Shown here piece after piece: positions 19,499 through 29,033 of a DNA stretch of 64,000 nucleotides. This DNA comes from an uncultured Candidatus Nemicrothrix sp. GTDB lineage: Bacteria; Actinomycetota; Acidimicrobiia; Acidimicrobiales; Acidimicrobilacustridaceae. Position numbers and translations under genes: made by a program. The DNA lies in the NCBI GenBank assembly GCA_903867185.1, contig CAIPQK010000101.1, forward strand, positions 1-64,000, written 5' to 3'. Numbering within the stretch: the stretch's first letter is position 1; every line of letters starts with the position of its first letter. Under the pieces are notes generated by a model, which saw only the letters and a list, made by a program, of their open reading frames with translations, had not been told where the DNA came from and searched no databases.

Positions 19499-21457
19499 TC
19501 AGTTGAGGACAATACGAACGTGTTCAATGACGTTTTCTACGGTCATCCCGAAGAGTTCCATCAGTTCTGATGCCGGCGCGCTCGCACCGTAGTGGTCAAT
19601 CCCGACGCAGGCGTCGGCCCACAGCGCCCAGCCGAACGTAGAACCGGCTTCGACGGAAACGCGAGGGAATCCTTCACCGAGGATCGCGCGCTGGTAGTCA
19701 TCGTCTTGATCCATAAAAAGTTCCCAGCAGGGCATCGATACAACTCGAGCGCTGATTCCCTCGGTTGCGAGTTGATCCGCCGTTGCGATGCAGAGCGACA
19801 CCTCGGATCCGGTTCCGATCAGGACGACGTCGGGATCGGCTTTGGTGGAGCGAAGGATGTAGGCCCCGCGTTCGACATCGGTATTTCCGGCGGTGTTTTC
19901 GAGAACCGGGAGGTTCTGACGACTAAGTACAAGTGCGGTGGGGCCACCCATTTCAATGGCAATACGCCATGCCTGAGCAGTTTCGTTGGCATCGGCGGGT
20001 CGAATCACCCGTAGCTTCGGCATCGCTCGCAGTGAGGCGAGGTGTTCGATCGGCTGATGAGTCGGTCCGTCTTCCCCAACACCAATCGAATCGTGAGTCC
20101 ATGAATAGATCACGTGCAGATCGGAAAGTGCCGCCAAGCGAACAGGGGGACGCATGTAGTCGGCGAAAACAAAGAATGTGCCTCCGAAGGGAATGATTCC
20201 TCCGTGCGCAGCCATCCCGTTCATCACAGAACCCATTGCATGTTCGCGAACACCGAAATGAATTTGACGCCCGTCGCGGTTCAACCGAGAGAACGCCACC
20301 GCACCGTCCAGTTCGACGCCACAATTACCGGTGAGATCGGCTCCACCGCCCATGAGACCAGGAACGACCGGCGCTAATGCATTGAGAACTTTCTTACCTG
20401 CAGCGCGTGTTGCAACCGACTCGCCTGGTTCCCATGTTGGCAAAGCGTCCTTCCAACCCTCGAGGCCCCGTCCCTCGAGCACTGCGTCGAGAACTGGCTT
20501 GTTCTCCGTCCAGTTTTCGTACATCGAATACCAAGCTTCGCGGGCTGGTCGATTGCGCTCACCGGCGGCTCGCATGTGCTCCAAAACATCTTCCGGACAC
20601 CAGAACGCTTCATCGGGCATACCCATGAGCGCTTTCGTAGCTGCTATTTCTTCCGCACCAAAGGGATTGCCATGGGCATGAGCGGTATCGGTGAATTTGG
20701 CAGAGGGGAAACCGATATGGCTGCGGAGGACGATAAGTGATGGCTTACCGTCGATTGCCTTCGCTCGGTTTACCGCCGCCTCGAGAGCGTCGATATCTTC
20801 GCCAATCTCACCGACATTCTCAACATGCCATCCATAGGAACGAAAGCGTTCCGCCGCATCGTCTGAAAGAGCGAGTTCGGTAGGTCCATCGATCGAGATG
20901 TGGTTGTCGTCGTAGATCGCAACGAGTTTGTCGAGACCAAGGTGACCGGCGAGAGACGCTGCTTCGTGCGAGATCCCTTCCTCGAGATCCCCGTCTCCGC
21001 AGAGCACAAACGTGTGATGGTCGAAAAGTTGTGGACCGAACTGAGCACGCAGCGCGTGTTCGGCTAGGGCCATGCCTATGGCATTCGCGAGACCCTGACC
21101 GAGTGGCCCGGTTGTTACTTCGATGCCTGGGGTGTGACCACGCTCAGGATGTCCGGCAGCGGGAGAGCCAAATTGGCGGAAGTTCTTGATGTCATCAAGC
21201 GTCAGGCCAAAGCCGGTGAGGTACAGCATCGAGTATTCAAGGATCGATGCATGCCCACCGGAGAGGACAAAGCGATCGCGGTTCGGCCATTCCGGGCAAC
21301 TTGCGTCGTAGCGCATAACGCGAGCGAAGAGGGCATAGGCCAACGGAGCAAGGGCCATCGCGGTTCCGGGGTGCCCTGAGTTGGCTTTTTGCGGAGCGTC
21401 CATAGAAAAACCACGGACGACGTCAACGGTGCGGGCTTCGATTCTGCTGTCGTTCAC
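19499..21457 (-). CDS. tkt: Transketolase
   Basis: KANSGHPGTAMALAPLAYALF; CGDGDLEEGISHEAASLAGH; THDSIGVGEDGPTHQPIEHL. Confidence 0.97.
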   Translation of the reverse strand: MNDSRIEARTVDVVRGFSMDAPQKANSGHPGTAMALAPLAYALFARVMRYDASCPEWPNRDRFVLSGGHASILEYSMLYLTGFGLTLDDIKNFRQFGSPAAGHPERGHTPGIEVTTGPLGQGLANAIGMALAEHALRAQFGPQLFDHHTFVLCGDGDLEEGISHEAASLAGHLGLDKLVAIYDDNHISIDGPTELALSDDAAERFRSYGWHVENVGEIGEDIDALEAAVNRAKAIDGKPSLIVLRSHIGFPSAKFTDTAHAHGNPFGAEEIAATKALMGMPDEAFWCPEDVLEHMRAAGERNRPAREAWYSMYENWTENKPVLDAVLEGRGLEGWKDALPTWEPGESVATRAAGKKVLNALAPVVPGLMGGGADLTGNCGVELDGAVAFSRLNRDGRQIHFGVREHAMGSVMNGMAAHGGIIPFGGTFFVFADYMRPPVRLAALSDLHVIYSWTHDSIGVGEDGPTHQPIEHLASLRAMPKLRVIRPADANETAQAWRIAIEMGGPTALVLSRQNLPVLENTAGNTDVERGAYILRSTKADPDVVLIGTGSEVSLCIATADQLATEGISARVVSMPCWELFMDQDDDYQRAILGEGFPRVSVEAGSTFGWALWADACVGIDHYGASAPASELMELFGMTVENVIEHVRIVLN

Positions 21458-21466
21458 GGCCGCACC

Positions 21467-22591
21467 TTAGTGGTGGGAGCGCCCGAAGATGACTGCTGAG
21501 AACGGGGCGGAACAGAGCCCCGACTGGCCAGGGCTAGATCCGATCACCGAAGCCGCGTGAATCCCCGCGTAGGCAGAGCTGCCGAGTGCTTCCCCGAGCA
21601 TCCCAACCTCGCCGGTGCCGACGAGATCGGAGTCAGGATTGAGAGCTCCACACGAAAAGACCAGTGCTCCGTGGCTACGCGATCCTTGTAGTGAATTCTC
21701 GAGGTCAGCAAGCGGTCCGAAACGATCTTGGCGGTGAAACGCGATGCGATCACCAGCGTGAACCGGGTGCGAAAGGGCGAGAGAATCGCTGGAGCGGTCA
21801 GCACCGAGGACTCGATACACGTCTACGACGCGTTCAGTGTCGGGCTCTAGGAGCGCAACTGCAAGATCCTGAGCGGTTATTGCCCGAGAATCCATTTCTA
21901 TCGAGGAGAGAATTTCCTTTGTTAGTTGGAGTGCACCCCGATCATCGATCTCGCACAACATCGGACCCACGGCGCTCGTGACGACCATCGGCGCAGTTAA
22001 AGCGGTCGTTCCGTGAGCTAACGCAGCGGTCGTACTGAGCCCAGTTATCGCGAGAGCGAGAAGACTCGTTGATGAACCAGAAGCGCAATCAAGGAGCAGG
22101 CCTCCTTGTGAGGCTGCGAGCAGCGCCCCGGACACCGAGCGACTGCCTCTCAGATCACAAATCTGATCGATCCACTTGGTAACCCGAGGCTCGTCAGGTT
22201 TGCCGAAGAGAATGACGTCGGTTGCAGCAAGCATCGCGTGCGTGAATTCATCTTCGTCAGCGAGCACACCGTCGTCCACGGAAAACACCTGAACTGATTC
22301 ATTCTCAAACGAATCGTCGAGCCAAAGTGACCACAAAGCAATTCCACTGCCTGATGTCACTTCGCTTCCCGCACCGATTATTCCATCAGAGACAATAAAG
22401 ATGAAATTCTTTGGATGGAGAAGTACTCGAATCGTTTCGGTGATGTCCTCGGAAGTGCCGCCAAATGCTGGAGTTGCGAAGGCAACAACTAAATCAGCGC
22501 ACGGCTGATCGAGAGCCAGTAGCTCTGCGATCACATCGCCTGTCGCGTAGGCAGGAATCGGATGTGTAGAGAGCGCAGCGGCGCAACGCAT
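21467..22591 (-). CDS. FIST-domain-like protein
   Basis: DLVVAFATPAFGGTSEDITETIRVLLHPKNFIFIVSDGIIGAGSEV resembles the FIST N-terminal domain; ATG at 22591 overlaps the preceding stop (TGATG). Confidence 0.65.
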   Translation of the reverse strand: MRCAAALSTHPIPAYATGDVIAELLALDQPCADLVVAFATPAFGGTSEDITETIRVLLHPKNFIFIVSDGIIGAGSEVTSGSGIALWSLWLDDSFENESVQVFSVDDGVLADEDEFTHAMLAATDVILFGKPDEPRVTKWIDQICDLRGSRSVSGALLAASQGGLLLDCASGSSTSLLALAITGLSTTAALAHGTTALTAPMVVTSAVGPMLCEIDDRGALQLTKEILSSIEMDSRAITAQDLAVALLEPDTERVVDVYRVLGADRSSDSLALSHPVHAGDRIAFHRQDRFGPLADLENSLQGSRSHGALVFSCGALNPDSDLVGTGEVGMLGEALGSSAYAGIHAASVIGSSPGQSGLCSAPFSAVIFGRSHH

Positions 22592-22977
22592 CAGACCGTC
22601 GGCGGGAGCAACGTGAACGGCACAACTGTTACTGGCCCGAGATCGATTCGGCAATGCGCTTCGACAGTGCCGAAATCTTCGAAGGTGAGCTCTGCGCGCA
22701 CGAGTCGGTAATTGAACTTTCCTGGCTCTACTTGGAGCGGCTGCACGTTGCGAGCCAATTGTTCCTCGCCCCTTCGATACACCACCTCGAGCACGCCGTT
22801 GTCGCGTGACTCTGGCGGGCAGTAAACGATCACGCAAAGGTGCGGCTCAACGGTGACAGGAACTGGGCCGGTGGCAGCCGCCGAGAACTGGACGCCAGTG
22901 ATATCGATTCGCGTTGACGGACCTGCGACCTGACGAGTCTCAATTCCTTCGATGAATAGTGCCGAGAGGATCTCCAT
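22591..22977 (-). CDS. Small beta-rich hypothetical protein (DUF6941-like guess)
   Basis: MEILSALFIEGIETRQVAGPSTRIDITGVQFSA...; translationally coupled to the FIST-like gene. Confidence 0.55.
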   Translation of the reverse strand: MEILSALFIEGIETRQVAGPSTRIDITGVQFSAAATGPVPVTVEPHLCVIVYCPPESRDNGVLEVVYRRGEEQLARNVQPLQVEPGKFNYRLVRAELTFEDFGTVEAHCRIDLGPVTVVPFTLLPPTV

Positions 22978-23036
22978 GAAGAGAACGGTAATCGCAGACA
23001 CCGTTCCACTGAACGGGTCCCCGCTAGCCTCTCCAG

Positions 23037-23648
23037 ATGGCCGTTGGAGAGGGGAGCACCCCAACACGAGAAGTGATTCTCATCGAGGCGGAACTCTGTT
23101 TCGCTGAGAATGGTTTCGACGGCACTTCGCTGAATGACATAGCCGGCGCCGTCGGCATTCGTCGGTCAAGTGTCCTGCATCACTTTCCCTCAAAAGAAGC
23201 GATTTATAAGGAAGTGTTTGATCGGGCCCTAGCTGGTTGGATCATCCAGGTAGATGAGGCAACTGATTCTCCCGTTCAGGGCTGGGAAAAAGTCGATCTT
23301 GTTCTCACCGCGGGTTTTCGGTTTTTCATGGAAAATTCTCAATTCGTCAGAATCGTGCGAAGAGAAGCCCTCGACGGAGGTCGGCGTCTTGGTGTCGATT
23401 TAGGCGTTGCCCTTCGGCCGCTTTTTGAGGGCGCAGTCGAATACTTCACGACGGAAATGAAAGCCGGAACTTTTCGTAGGTTCGATGCCGAACAATTAAT
23501 GCTCACCGGTTACGGGGCACTCCTCAGTTACTTCAGCGATCTTCCATTCATTGAGGGTCTCTTGGACCGTGATCCTCTGGCGATCGATGCGTTGGAGCAG
23601 CGACTCGAACACCTACGTGCATTTTTTCGCGCAGCCCTACAACCATGA
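23037..23648 (+). CDS. TetR family transcriptional regulator
   Basis: N-terminal [49 protein letters not shown]. Confidence 0.93.
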   Translation: MAVGEGSTPTREVILIEAELCFAENGFDGTSLNDIAGAVGIRRSSVLHHFPSKEAIYKEVFDRALAGWIIQVDEATDSPVQGWEKVDLVLTAGFRFFMENSQFVRIVRREALDGGRRLGVDLGVALRPLFEGAVEYFTTEMKAGTFRRFDAEQLMLTGYGALLSYFSDLPFIEGLLDRDPLAIDALEQRLEHLRAFFRAALQP

Positions 23649-24307
23649 GCAGAACGCTTTCCGAATCGGATTCAAAGGATTTGCTGGCCAAGTACGGGAT
23701 TCCGTTCCTTCCGGAGGTGCTCATCTCCCAGGCGGATCATGTGGAGGACGCCCTTGTCGGGATGACTGGTCCGTACGCCGTGAAACTGTGCGGTCCGAAT
23801 ATTTCCCACAAGTCAGAACGCGGACTTGTTCGCTTAGACATCAATGGAGTCGACGCGGTCAGGCAGGCATGTCACGAGTTGTTCGACGAAGCCCGCCCCG
23901 AGGATGGTGCCACGGGCGTGCTGGTTGCTCCGATGGCCACAGGGCTTCGTGAGTTCATTGCCGGAGTATCGGTTGATCCGGTCTTCGGTCCGACGATCGT
24001 CTTTGGCGTGGGGGGCGTGTTGGCAGAGGCAATTGCTGATGTCACCGTTCGGCTCGCACCTCTCCGACGGTACGACGCGATGGACATGTTGGGTTCACTG
24101 CGCAGCCGTTCGCTTCTCGAAACGTTCCGAGGTGAGCCGGCCGTAGATCTAGAAGCGCTAGCCGATCTTCTCTGCTCACTGTCAGACGCTGCAGTCGGTA
24201 TCGACGGACTCGAGTCCATCGACGTGAATCCAGTCATGATCGTTAACGGTCTGCCAGTTGCACTCGATGCACTCGTTGAATTTTCAGACGTAGAGGTTGA
24301 GCCGTGA
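23645..24307 (+). CDS. NDP-forming acyl-CoA synthetase, ATP-grasp (beta) subunit
   Basis: [51 protein letters not shown]. Confidence 0.85.
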   Translation: MSRTLSESDSKDLLAKYGIPFLPEVLISQADHVEDALVGMTGPYAVKLCGPNISHKSERGLVRLDINGVDAVRQACHELFDEARPEDGATGVLVAPMATGLREFIAGVSVDPVFGPTIVFGVGGVLAEAIADVTVRLAPLRRYDAMDMLGSLRSRSLLETFRGEPAVDLEALADLLCSLSDAAVGIDGLESIDVNPVMIVNGLPVALDALVEFSDVEVEP

Positions 24308-25788
24308 TTTCGCCCGACCATTTCCAGGCTCTGTTTGACCCACGCGGAATTGTGGTTGCCGGAGCTTCGACTCATCCAGGCAAGTTCGGTTTTGTTGCGC
24401 TGCACAACATTCTCTCGTGTGGTTACAGAGGCGAAGTCTTCGCAACTAATCGCGAGCGGGCGGAGGTACTTGGGAGGCCAACAGTTGCTGATCTCACGGA
24501 GATTCCTCACGGGAAGGCTGACCTCGTTTTTGTCTGCACTCCAGCGACATCAAACCCCGAAGTCCTTCGTCAAGCAGCATCTGTTGGAATCAAAGCCGCG
24601 TTCATTGCCTCAGCCGGATACGGCGAGTCCGGTGAAGCTGGTCTCGAACTGCAGTTGCAACTGGTTGAGATAGCGAACGAACTGAATATGGTGATCGTCG
24701 GGCCAAATGGCCAGGGTCTCGTCTCGACTCCTTCTTCGTTGTGTGCGCAAATCGTCGCGCCCTATCCACCAGCTGGTTCCATCGGTATTGCAAGTCAGTC
24801 GGGCAACTTCGTTTCGTCGTTCATGAATCTCTCGCGCCAGAGCGGTGTCGGCATCAGTCGAGCGATCTCAGTCGGAAACGCAGCACAGGTCGGCATCCTC
24901 GACATGCTCGAGTATTTCGCGGACGATCCGAAGACTTCCGTAGGTCTTGTTTACGCAGAAGGAATATCTGACGGTCGGGAGTTTGCTAATCGACTGGAAA
25001 AGGTTTGTCAGCGAATGCCGGTCGTCATCCTCAAAGGAGGAGCCTCAGGACTCGGAGCCAGAGCGGCAGCGAGTCATACAGGTTCTCTCGCGACCGATGA
25101 CCGCGTTTTTGAGGGGCTCTGTCGCCAGGTTGGCGCAACCCGAGCATCTTCGGTCGCCGAAGCGTTCGACATCGCCGCTGCCTTTTCGACACTTCCAGCG
25201 CCACGTGGCCCGCGGTTAGCGGTGGTGACCACAGTGGGAGGATGGGGCGTGCTCGCAGCCGATGCCATCTCATCCACGAGCCTCGAGCTCGTTCACCTTC
25301 CAGCCGACCTTCGAGACACGCTCGATGGCTTGTTGCCGCCGAGGTGGAGTCGTAATAATCCGATCGATCTTGCCGGTGGCGAAACGAAAGACACTGTTCC
25401 TGCGGTTCTCGACGCCGTTGTTGGCCATGAAGAGATCGATGCGACGTTGGTTCTAGGCATGGGCATTCAATCGAACCAGGGGAGACTCGAACGCGAAGGT
25501 CCGTTTTATCCCGATCATGGGTTGGAACGAATTGTTGCATTCCACGACCGCCAAGATTCGCGCTACGCCGATGTTGCGCTCGCAGCATCGATTGCTGCTG
25601 ACAAGCCTGTACTCATCGCCTCAGAGCTCGCAATCGGCGACCCGAACAACGCAGCCGTTGCTGCGGTCCGCGCCACTGGGCACTACTGCTTTGCTTCAGC
25701 GGAACGGGCAGTCATCGCCATGCACCGTCTCTACGAGCGAACGGTCTGGCTCGAGTCGTTCGGAGAGCCGAACAACGAACGGCATTGA
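24304..25788 (+). CDS. NDP-forming acyl-CoA synthetase, CoA-binding/ligase (alpha) subunit
   Basis: LFDPRGIVVAGASTHPGKFGFVALHNIL; GPNGQGLVS; GASGLGARAAASHTGSLATDD. Confidence 0.9.
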   Translation: MISPDHFQALFDPRGIVVAGASTHPGKFGFVALHNILSCGYRGEVFATNRERAEVLGRPTVADLTEIPHGKADLVFVCTPATSNPEVLRQAASVGIKAAFIASAGYGESGEAGLELQLQLVEIANELNMVIVGPNGQGLVSTPSSLCAQIVAPYPPAGSIGIASQSGNFVSSFMNLSRQSGVGISRAISVGNAAQVGILDMLEYFADDPKTSVGLVYAEGISDGREFANRLEKVCQRMPVVILKGGASGLGARAAASHTGSLATDDRVFEGLCRQVGATRASSVAEAFDIAAAFSTLPAPRGPRLAVVTTVGGWGVLAADAISSTSLELVHLPADLRDTLDGLLPPRWSRNNPIDLAGGETKDTVPAVLDAVVGHEEIDATLVLGMGIQSNQGRLEREGPFYPDHGLERIVAFHDRQDSRYADVALAASIAADKPVLIASELAIGDPNNAAVAAVRATGHYCFASAERAVIAMHRLYERTVWLESFGEPNNERH

Positions 25789-27191
25789 TGTCGCCCGTTA
25801 AGTCGTTCTCTTGTTGCGCCTTGGCTCTTGCGCTTCTGCTTTCGCTCTCGTCAACTGCCTCTGCAGGCGAAAAGGGTGATTCCGCCGTCACGTCTCAGGT
25901 GCCAACCACGCCGGTTCTTTCCGCACGACGTTTTCCAGCAGCGCTTCAAGCAACCTCAAGCGACCCGGAGTTGGTCGCGTCTCTCGATCAATATCTCAAT
26001 AAAGTCGTTGGGACCACGTGCGCTTTGGTTGAACAAGATGGTCTCGTGATTTTTACTCACAAAGAGACTGAGGCGCTTCAACCGGCGTCAACAATGAAAC
26101 TTGCGACCGCTATCGCAGCACTCGACGTCTTGGGTCCCGATTCCTCGTTCACTACGAGGTTTGTGGCGGACAAGATTCCGAAGAACGGAGTCGTTGACGG
26201 CGACCTTTACGTTATTGGTGGGGGAGACCCGCTCTTAGCGACGGCTGGCTACAAGACAGTGTTCGATGATCCGGATCAGTTCTATGAGGAGTTCACAACA
26301 CTCGCCGACACTCTTACCGAAGCGGGAGTCAAGCAGATTTCTGGTGGCATCGTCGGCGATGACTCGAGATATGACGCCACCCGCTGGGTCGCTTCTTGGC
26401 CGACGCGTTATCAAATCGGCGGCACCGTGGCACCTCTTTCCGCTCTCTTGGTGAACGATGGTTCTACCGGTTACTCCGATTCGCCGTCTGATCCCACGAC
26501 GAACCGTAAAGCGGGTGATTCTCCACTCCTCTTCGCGCAGACTCTCCGCAGTGTTTTGAACGCACGCGGCATCAGGGTTGCTGGCGACGCCTCGACCGGA
26601 CGTGCACCTGCAGACGGAAAAGAAATCGCCTCGTTCGACTCGGTTCCGATGACCAAGGTTCTTTCGGAGATGCTTACCGACTCCGATAACACCACTGCCG
26701 AACTGGTGACGAAGGAAATCGGTTTCAAAGCGAAGGGGCAGGGAACCACCGCCGCAGGCGTAGACGCAATCAAGGAGTCACTCACTAAACAGGGTTTTGA
26801 TACCAGCGGTCTCGTCATGCTTGACGGATCAGGTCTCGATCCAAACGATCGGATGACATGCACGCTCGATCTCGCACTGGTCTCAGCCATCTCAAAGTCG
26901 CCGGAGGATCTCGCTGCGTTGCCGGTCGGTGGGCGCACAGGAACCCTCCGCAAACGGATGTTGTCAACCGCATCAACCGGGCGAGTGCGAGCAAAAACTG
27001 GCACCCTCAATTCTGTCAACGCTCTCAGCGGCTACGCCGACACTCCGCAAGGAAGCGTGCTGACGTTTTCGTTCATTCATAACGGCACCGACATCCGCAC
27101 AACCGGTGTCGCAGACGGCTTTACAGACCGCCTGATGGCCTATGCAAAGAGTTTCAAGTTCGCCTCTCTCGAACCTCTCCCAGCCAAATGA
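25788..27191 (+). CDS. dacB: D-alanyl-D-alanine carboxypeptidase/endopeptidase (PBP4 family)
   Basis: PASTMKLATAIAALDVLG (SxxK); SDNTTAEL (SxN); AKTGTLNSVNALSGY (KTG); signal peptide. Confidence 0.94.
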   Translation: MSPVKSFSCCALALALLLSLSSTASAGEKGDSAVTSQVPTTPVLSARRFPAALQATSSDPELVASLDQYLNKVVGTTCALVEQDGLVIFTHKETEALQPASTMKLATAIAALDVLGPDSSFTTRFVADKIPKNGVVDGDLYVIGGGDPLLATAGYKTVFDDPDQFYEEFTTLADTLTEAGVKQISGGIVGDDSRYDATRWVASWPTRYQIGGTVAPLSALLVNDGSTGYSDSPSDPTTNRKAGDSPLLFAQTLRSVLNARGIRVAGDASTGRAPADGKEIASFDSVPMTKVLSEMLTDSDNTTAELVTKEIGFKAKGQGTTAAGVDAIKESLTKQGFDTSGLVMLDGSGLDPNDRMTCTLDLALVSAISKSPEDLAALPVGGRTGTLRKRMLSTASTGRVRAKTGTLNSVNALSGYADTPQGSVLTFSFIHNGTDIRTTGVADGFTDRLMAYAKSFKFASLEPLPAK

Positions 27192-27847
27192 GCGATTCGG
27201 AGATTTTTGTAGAAAGAGAACTTCCGATGTTTCCCCTTGGGAGTGTTGTTCTCCCCGGTGTTGCGTTACCGCTTCATGTCTTCGAACCTCGATACCGCGC
27301 GCTCATTCTTACAAGCCTGTCATCGGATCGGCTCTTCGGTTCTGTGCTCATCGAACGAGGGAGCGAAGTTGGCGGCGACGACAAGCGCACGAGTTTCGGA
27401 TCCGTCCTCCGCATCATCGACGCACAAGAGGACATCGATGGGCGGTGGCTCGTAACCGCCATTGGAGTTGAACGGATTCGAGTGCTCGAATGGCTTGACG
27501 ACGATCCATTTCCTCGAGCAATCATCGACACCTGGCCCGATGCTCCTTGCGACGCAGACTTTCCACCCCTCATCCAACTTGCCATTTCGCTCTGTCTTGA
27601 GGTTGGGAGGCGATCCGAATCGTTCGAAGATCTGCAGCTGGCCCTCGATCTCCTCGATCCCGATCCAACAATTGCTTCTTTCCAGCTTCTCGCCCTGTCC
27701 GCGCTGGGACCAAGCGATCAATTCGCGGGTTTGTGCAAGGCCAGCACGTCCGACCGACTTTCGTTCTTATGCGATTCATTGCGAGACCGACAAGCGGACC
27801 TCGATGCGCTCGAGGCGTTGAACCGAAGGGAATCTCCTGACGAATAG
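27188..27847 (+). CDS. LON peptidase N-terminal (substrate-binding) domain protein
   Basis: LPMFPLGSVVLPGVALPLHVFEPRYRALI. Confidence 0.9.
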   Translation: MSDSEIFVERELPMFPLGSVVLPGVALPLHVFEPRYRALILTSLSSDRLFGSVLIERGSEVGGDDKRTSFGSVLRIIDAQEDIDGRWLVTAIGVERIRVLEWLDDDPFPRAIIDTWPDAPCDADFPPLIQLAISLCLEVGRRSESFEDLQLALDLLDPDPTIASFQLLALSALGPSDQFAGLCKASTSDRLSFLCDSLRDRQADLDALEALNRRESPDE

Positions 27848-27967
27848 GCGCAAGGAGGACCAGGCCTCGACTCCTTTCCCACTTCTCGTAGCTGAGAGTG
27901 GGATACTTGAAACACAAGCAGTCGTGCTTTTCCTCTTCCCCTGTATTGCGACATCGAAGGAACGATC

Positions 27968-28315
27968 GTGGCGAGTTCAAAGTCGATAACGGAAACCATC
28001 CAAGACCTTTGGGATCTTCTCGTGTCGTACGCCAGACAAGAGACCCTCGATCCCTTGCGCAACATCGGTCGCTACCTTGCATTCGGCGTGGGCGGGATGG
28101 TTGTGATCACTCTTGGCGTATTCCTCCTCGGTCTCTCGGGCCTTCGTGCATTGCAGACGCAAACCGGCGATATCTTCACCGGCTTCTGGTCGTGGGTGCC
28201 GTACCTCATCATTTCGTTGGTCTTAGGAGCACTCGTCGCCCTCTCGATCTCAAGGATTGGACGAGGCGGAGTTGGAACGCAACGAAGCACCCCATCTCAG
28301 AAGGGCATCAAATGA
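27968..28315 (+). CDS. Phage holin family / membrane protein (Holin-X-like)
   Basis: Amphipathic N-terminus plus two TM segments; small actinobacterial membrane-protein organisation. Confidence 0.55.
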   Translation: MASSKSITETIQDLWDLLVSYARQETLDPLRNIGRYLAFGVGGMVVITLGVFLLGLSGLRALQTQTGDIFTGFWSWVPYLIISLVLGALVALSISRIGRGGVGTQRSTPSQKGIK

Positions 28316-28521
28316 GCACCAACGGTCCGATTACCCGCGATCACATTGAAGAACGGTTTCGTTCGATCCAGAACGAAATTGAGGGCGTCGAATCCGAAGC
28401 CCGTAGTTTCACGACAATCGCCGTAGCGGCCGTCGCTGTGACCGTTGTTGTTCTTGTCTTCGCGCTCGGGAGTCGGCGCGGCCGAAAGCGCCGAACATTT
28501 GTGGAGATCCGACGCGTATGA
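28312..28521 (+). CDS. Small single-TM membrane protein
   Basis: MSTNGPITRDHIEERFRSIQNEIEG...SFTTIAVAAVAVTVVVLVFALGSRRGRKRRT; ATGA overlap with upstream gene. Confidence 0.6.
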   Translation: MSTNGPITRDHIEERFRSIQNEIEGVESEARSFTTIAVAAVAVTVVVLVFALGSRRGRKRRTFVEIRRV

Positions 28522-28799
28522 GCATCCTTTCCGACCTGCGGCGAAGAGCTCTTACCAAGGGGCTCTTTGGCGGAAGCCGTGTTTGGCTCTTTCTCGGTAT
28601 CGCCGCATGGTCATTCAGAGCCCTCAAATGGGCGCTGCGTCCTGACCCCAAAACTGTCTACAAAGGGAAGCTTCTCCTGGGTGAGACCGTGGTCATTACG
28701 CATGAGCCAGCCCTTCCAACGAGACGTCAGCGGCGCAAAGCAAAGAAGTCAGAAAGGCGCAGTCGGGCCAAGGCAGAGAGGCGCTCAGTTCGCGCCTAG
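28518..28799 (+). CDS. Small basic membrane-associated hypothetical protein
   Basis: ATGA overlap with upstream gene; hydrophobic segment then Lys/Arg-rich tail. Confidence 0.6.
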   Translation: MSILSDLRRRALTKGLFGGSRVWLFLGIAAWSFRALKWALRPDPKTVYKGKLLLGETVVITHEPALPTRRQRRKAKKSERRSRAKAERRSVRA

Positions 28800-28832
28800 G
28801 TGTTTGGGCTCTCGGCCTGCGATCATGTCCGG

Positions 28833-29033
28833 GTGAAAGTTCGACTCCATAACCCCCGCCGCGATCTCGACATCGAAGGTCCCATCACCATCATCAATCT
28901 CCTGGCGCGTCTCGACCTCAACCGGGAGGCCGTGCTCGTTGTTCGAGACGGTGAACTTGTCCCTGGAGATGAGTCTCTCTCCGACGATGATTCCATTGAA
29001 ATTCGTCCTGTTATTTCGGGAGGCGAGCAATGA
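28833..29033 (+). CDS. ThiS/MoaD/TtuB-like ubiquitin-fold sulfur carrier
   Basis: VKVRLHNPRRDLDIEGPITIINLLARLDLNREAVLVVRDGELVPGDESLSDDDSIEIRPVISGGEQ; GTG start; 4 bp overlap with the thiolase gene. Confidence 0.82.
   Translation: MKVRLHNPRRDLDIEGPITIINLLARLDLNREAVLVVRDGELVPGDESLSDDDSIEIRPVISGGEQ

Noticed and set aside
27968-28315. Phage holin as a sign of prophage
   Set aside because: Isolated small membrane protein among housekeeping genes; such 'holin family' proteins are common in actinobacterial chromosomes.
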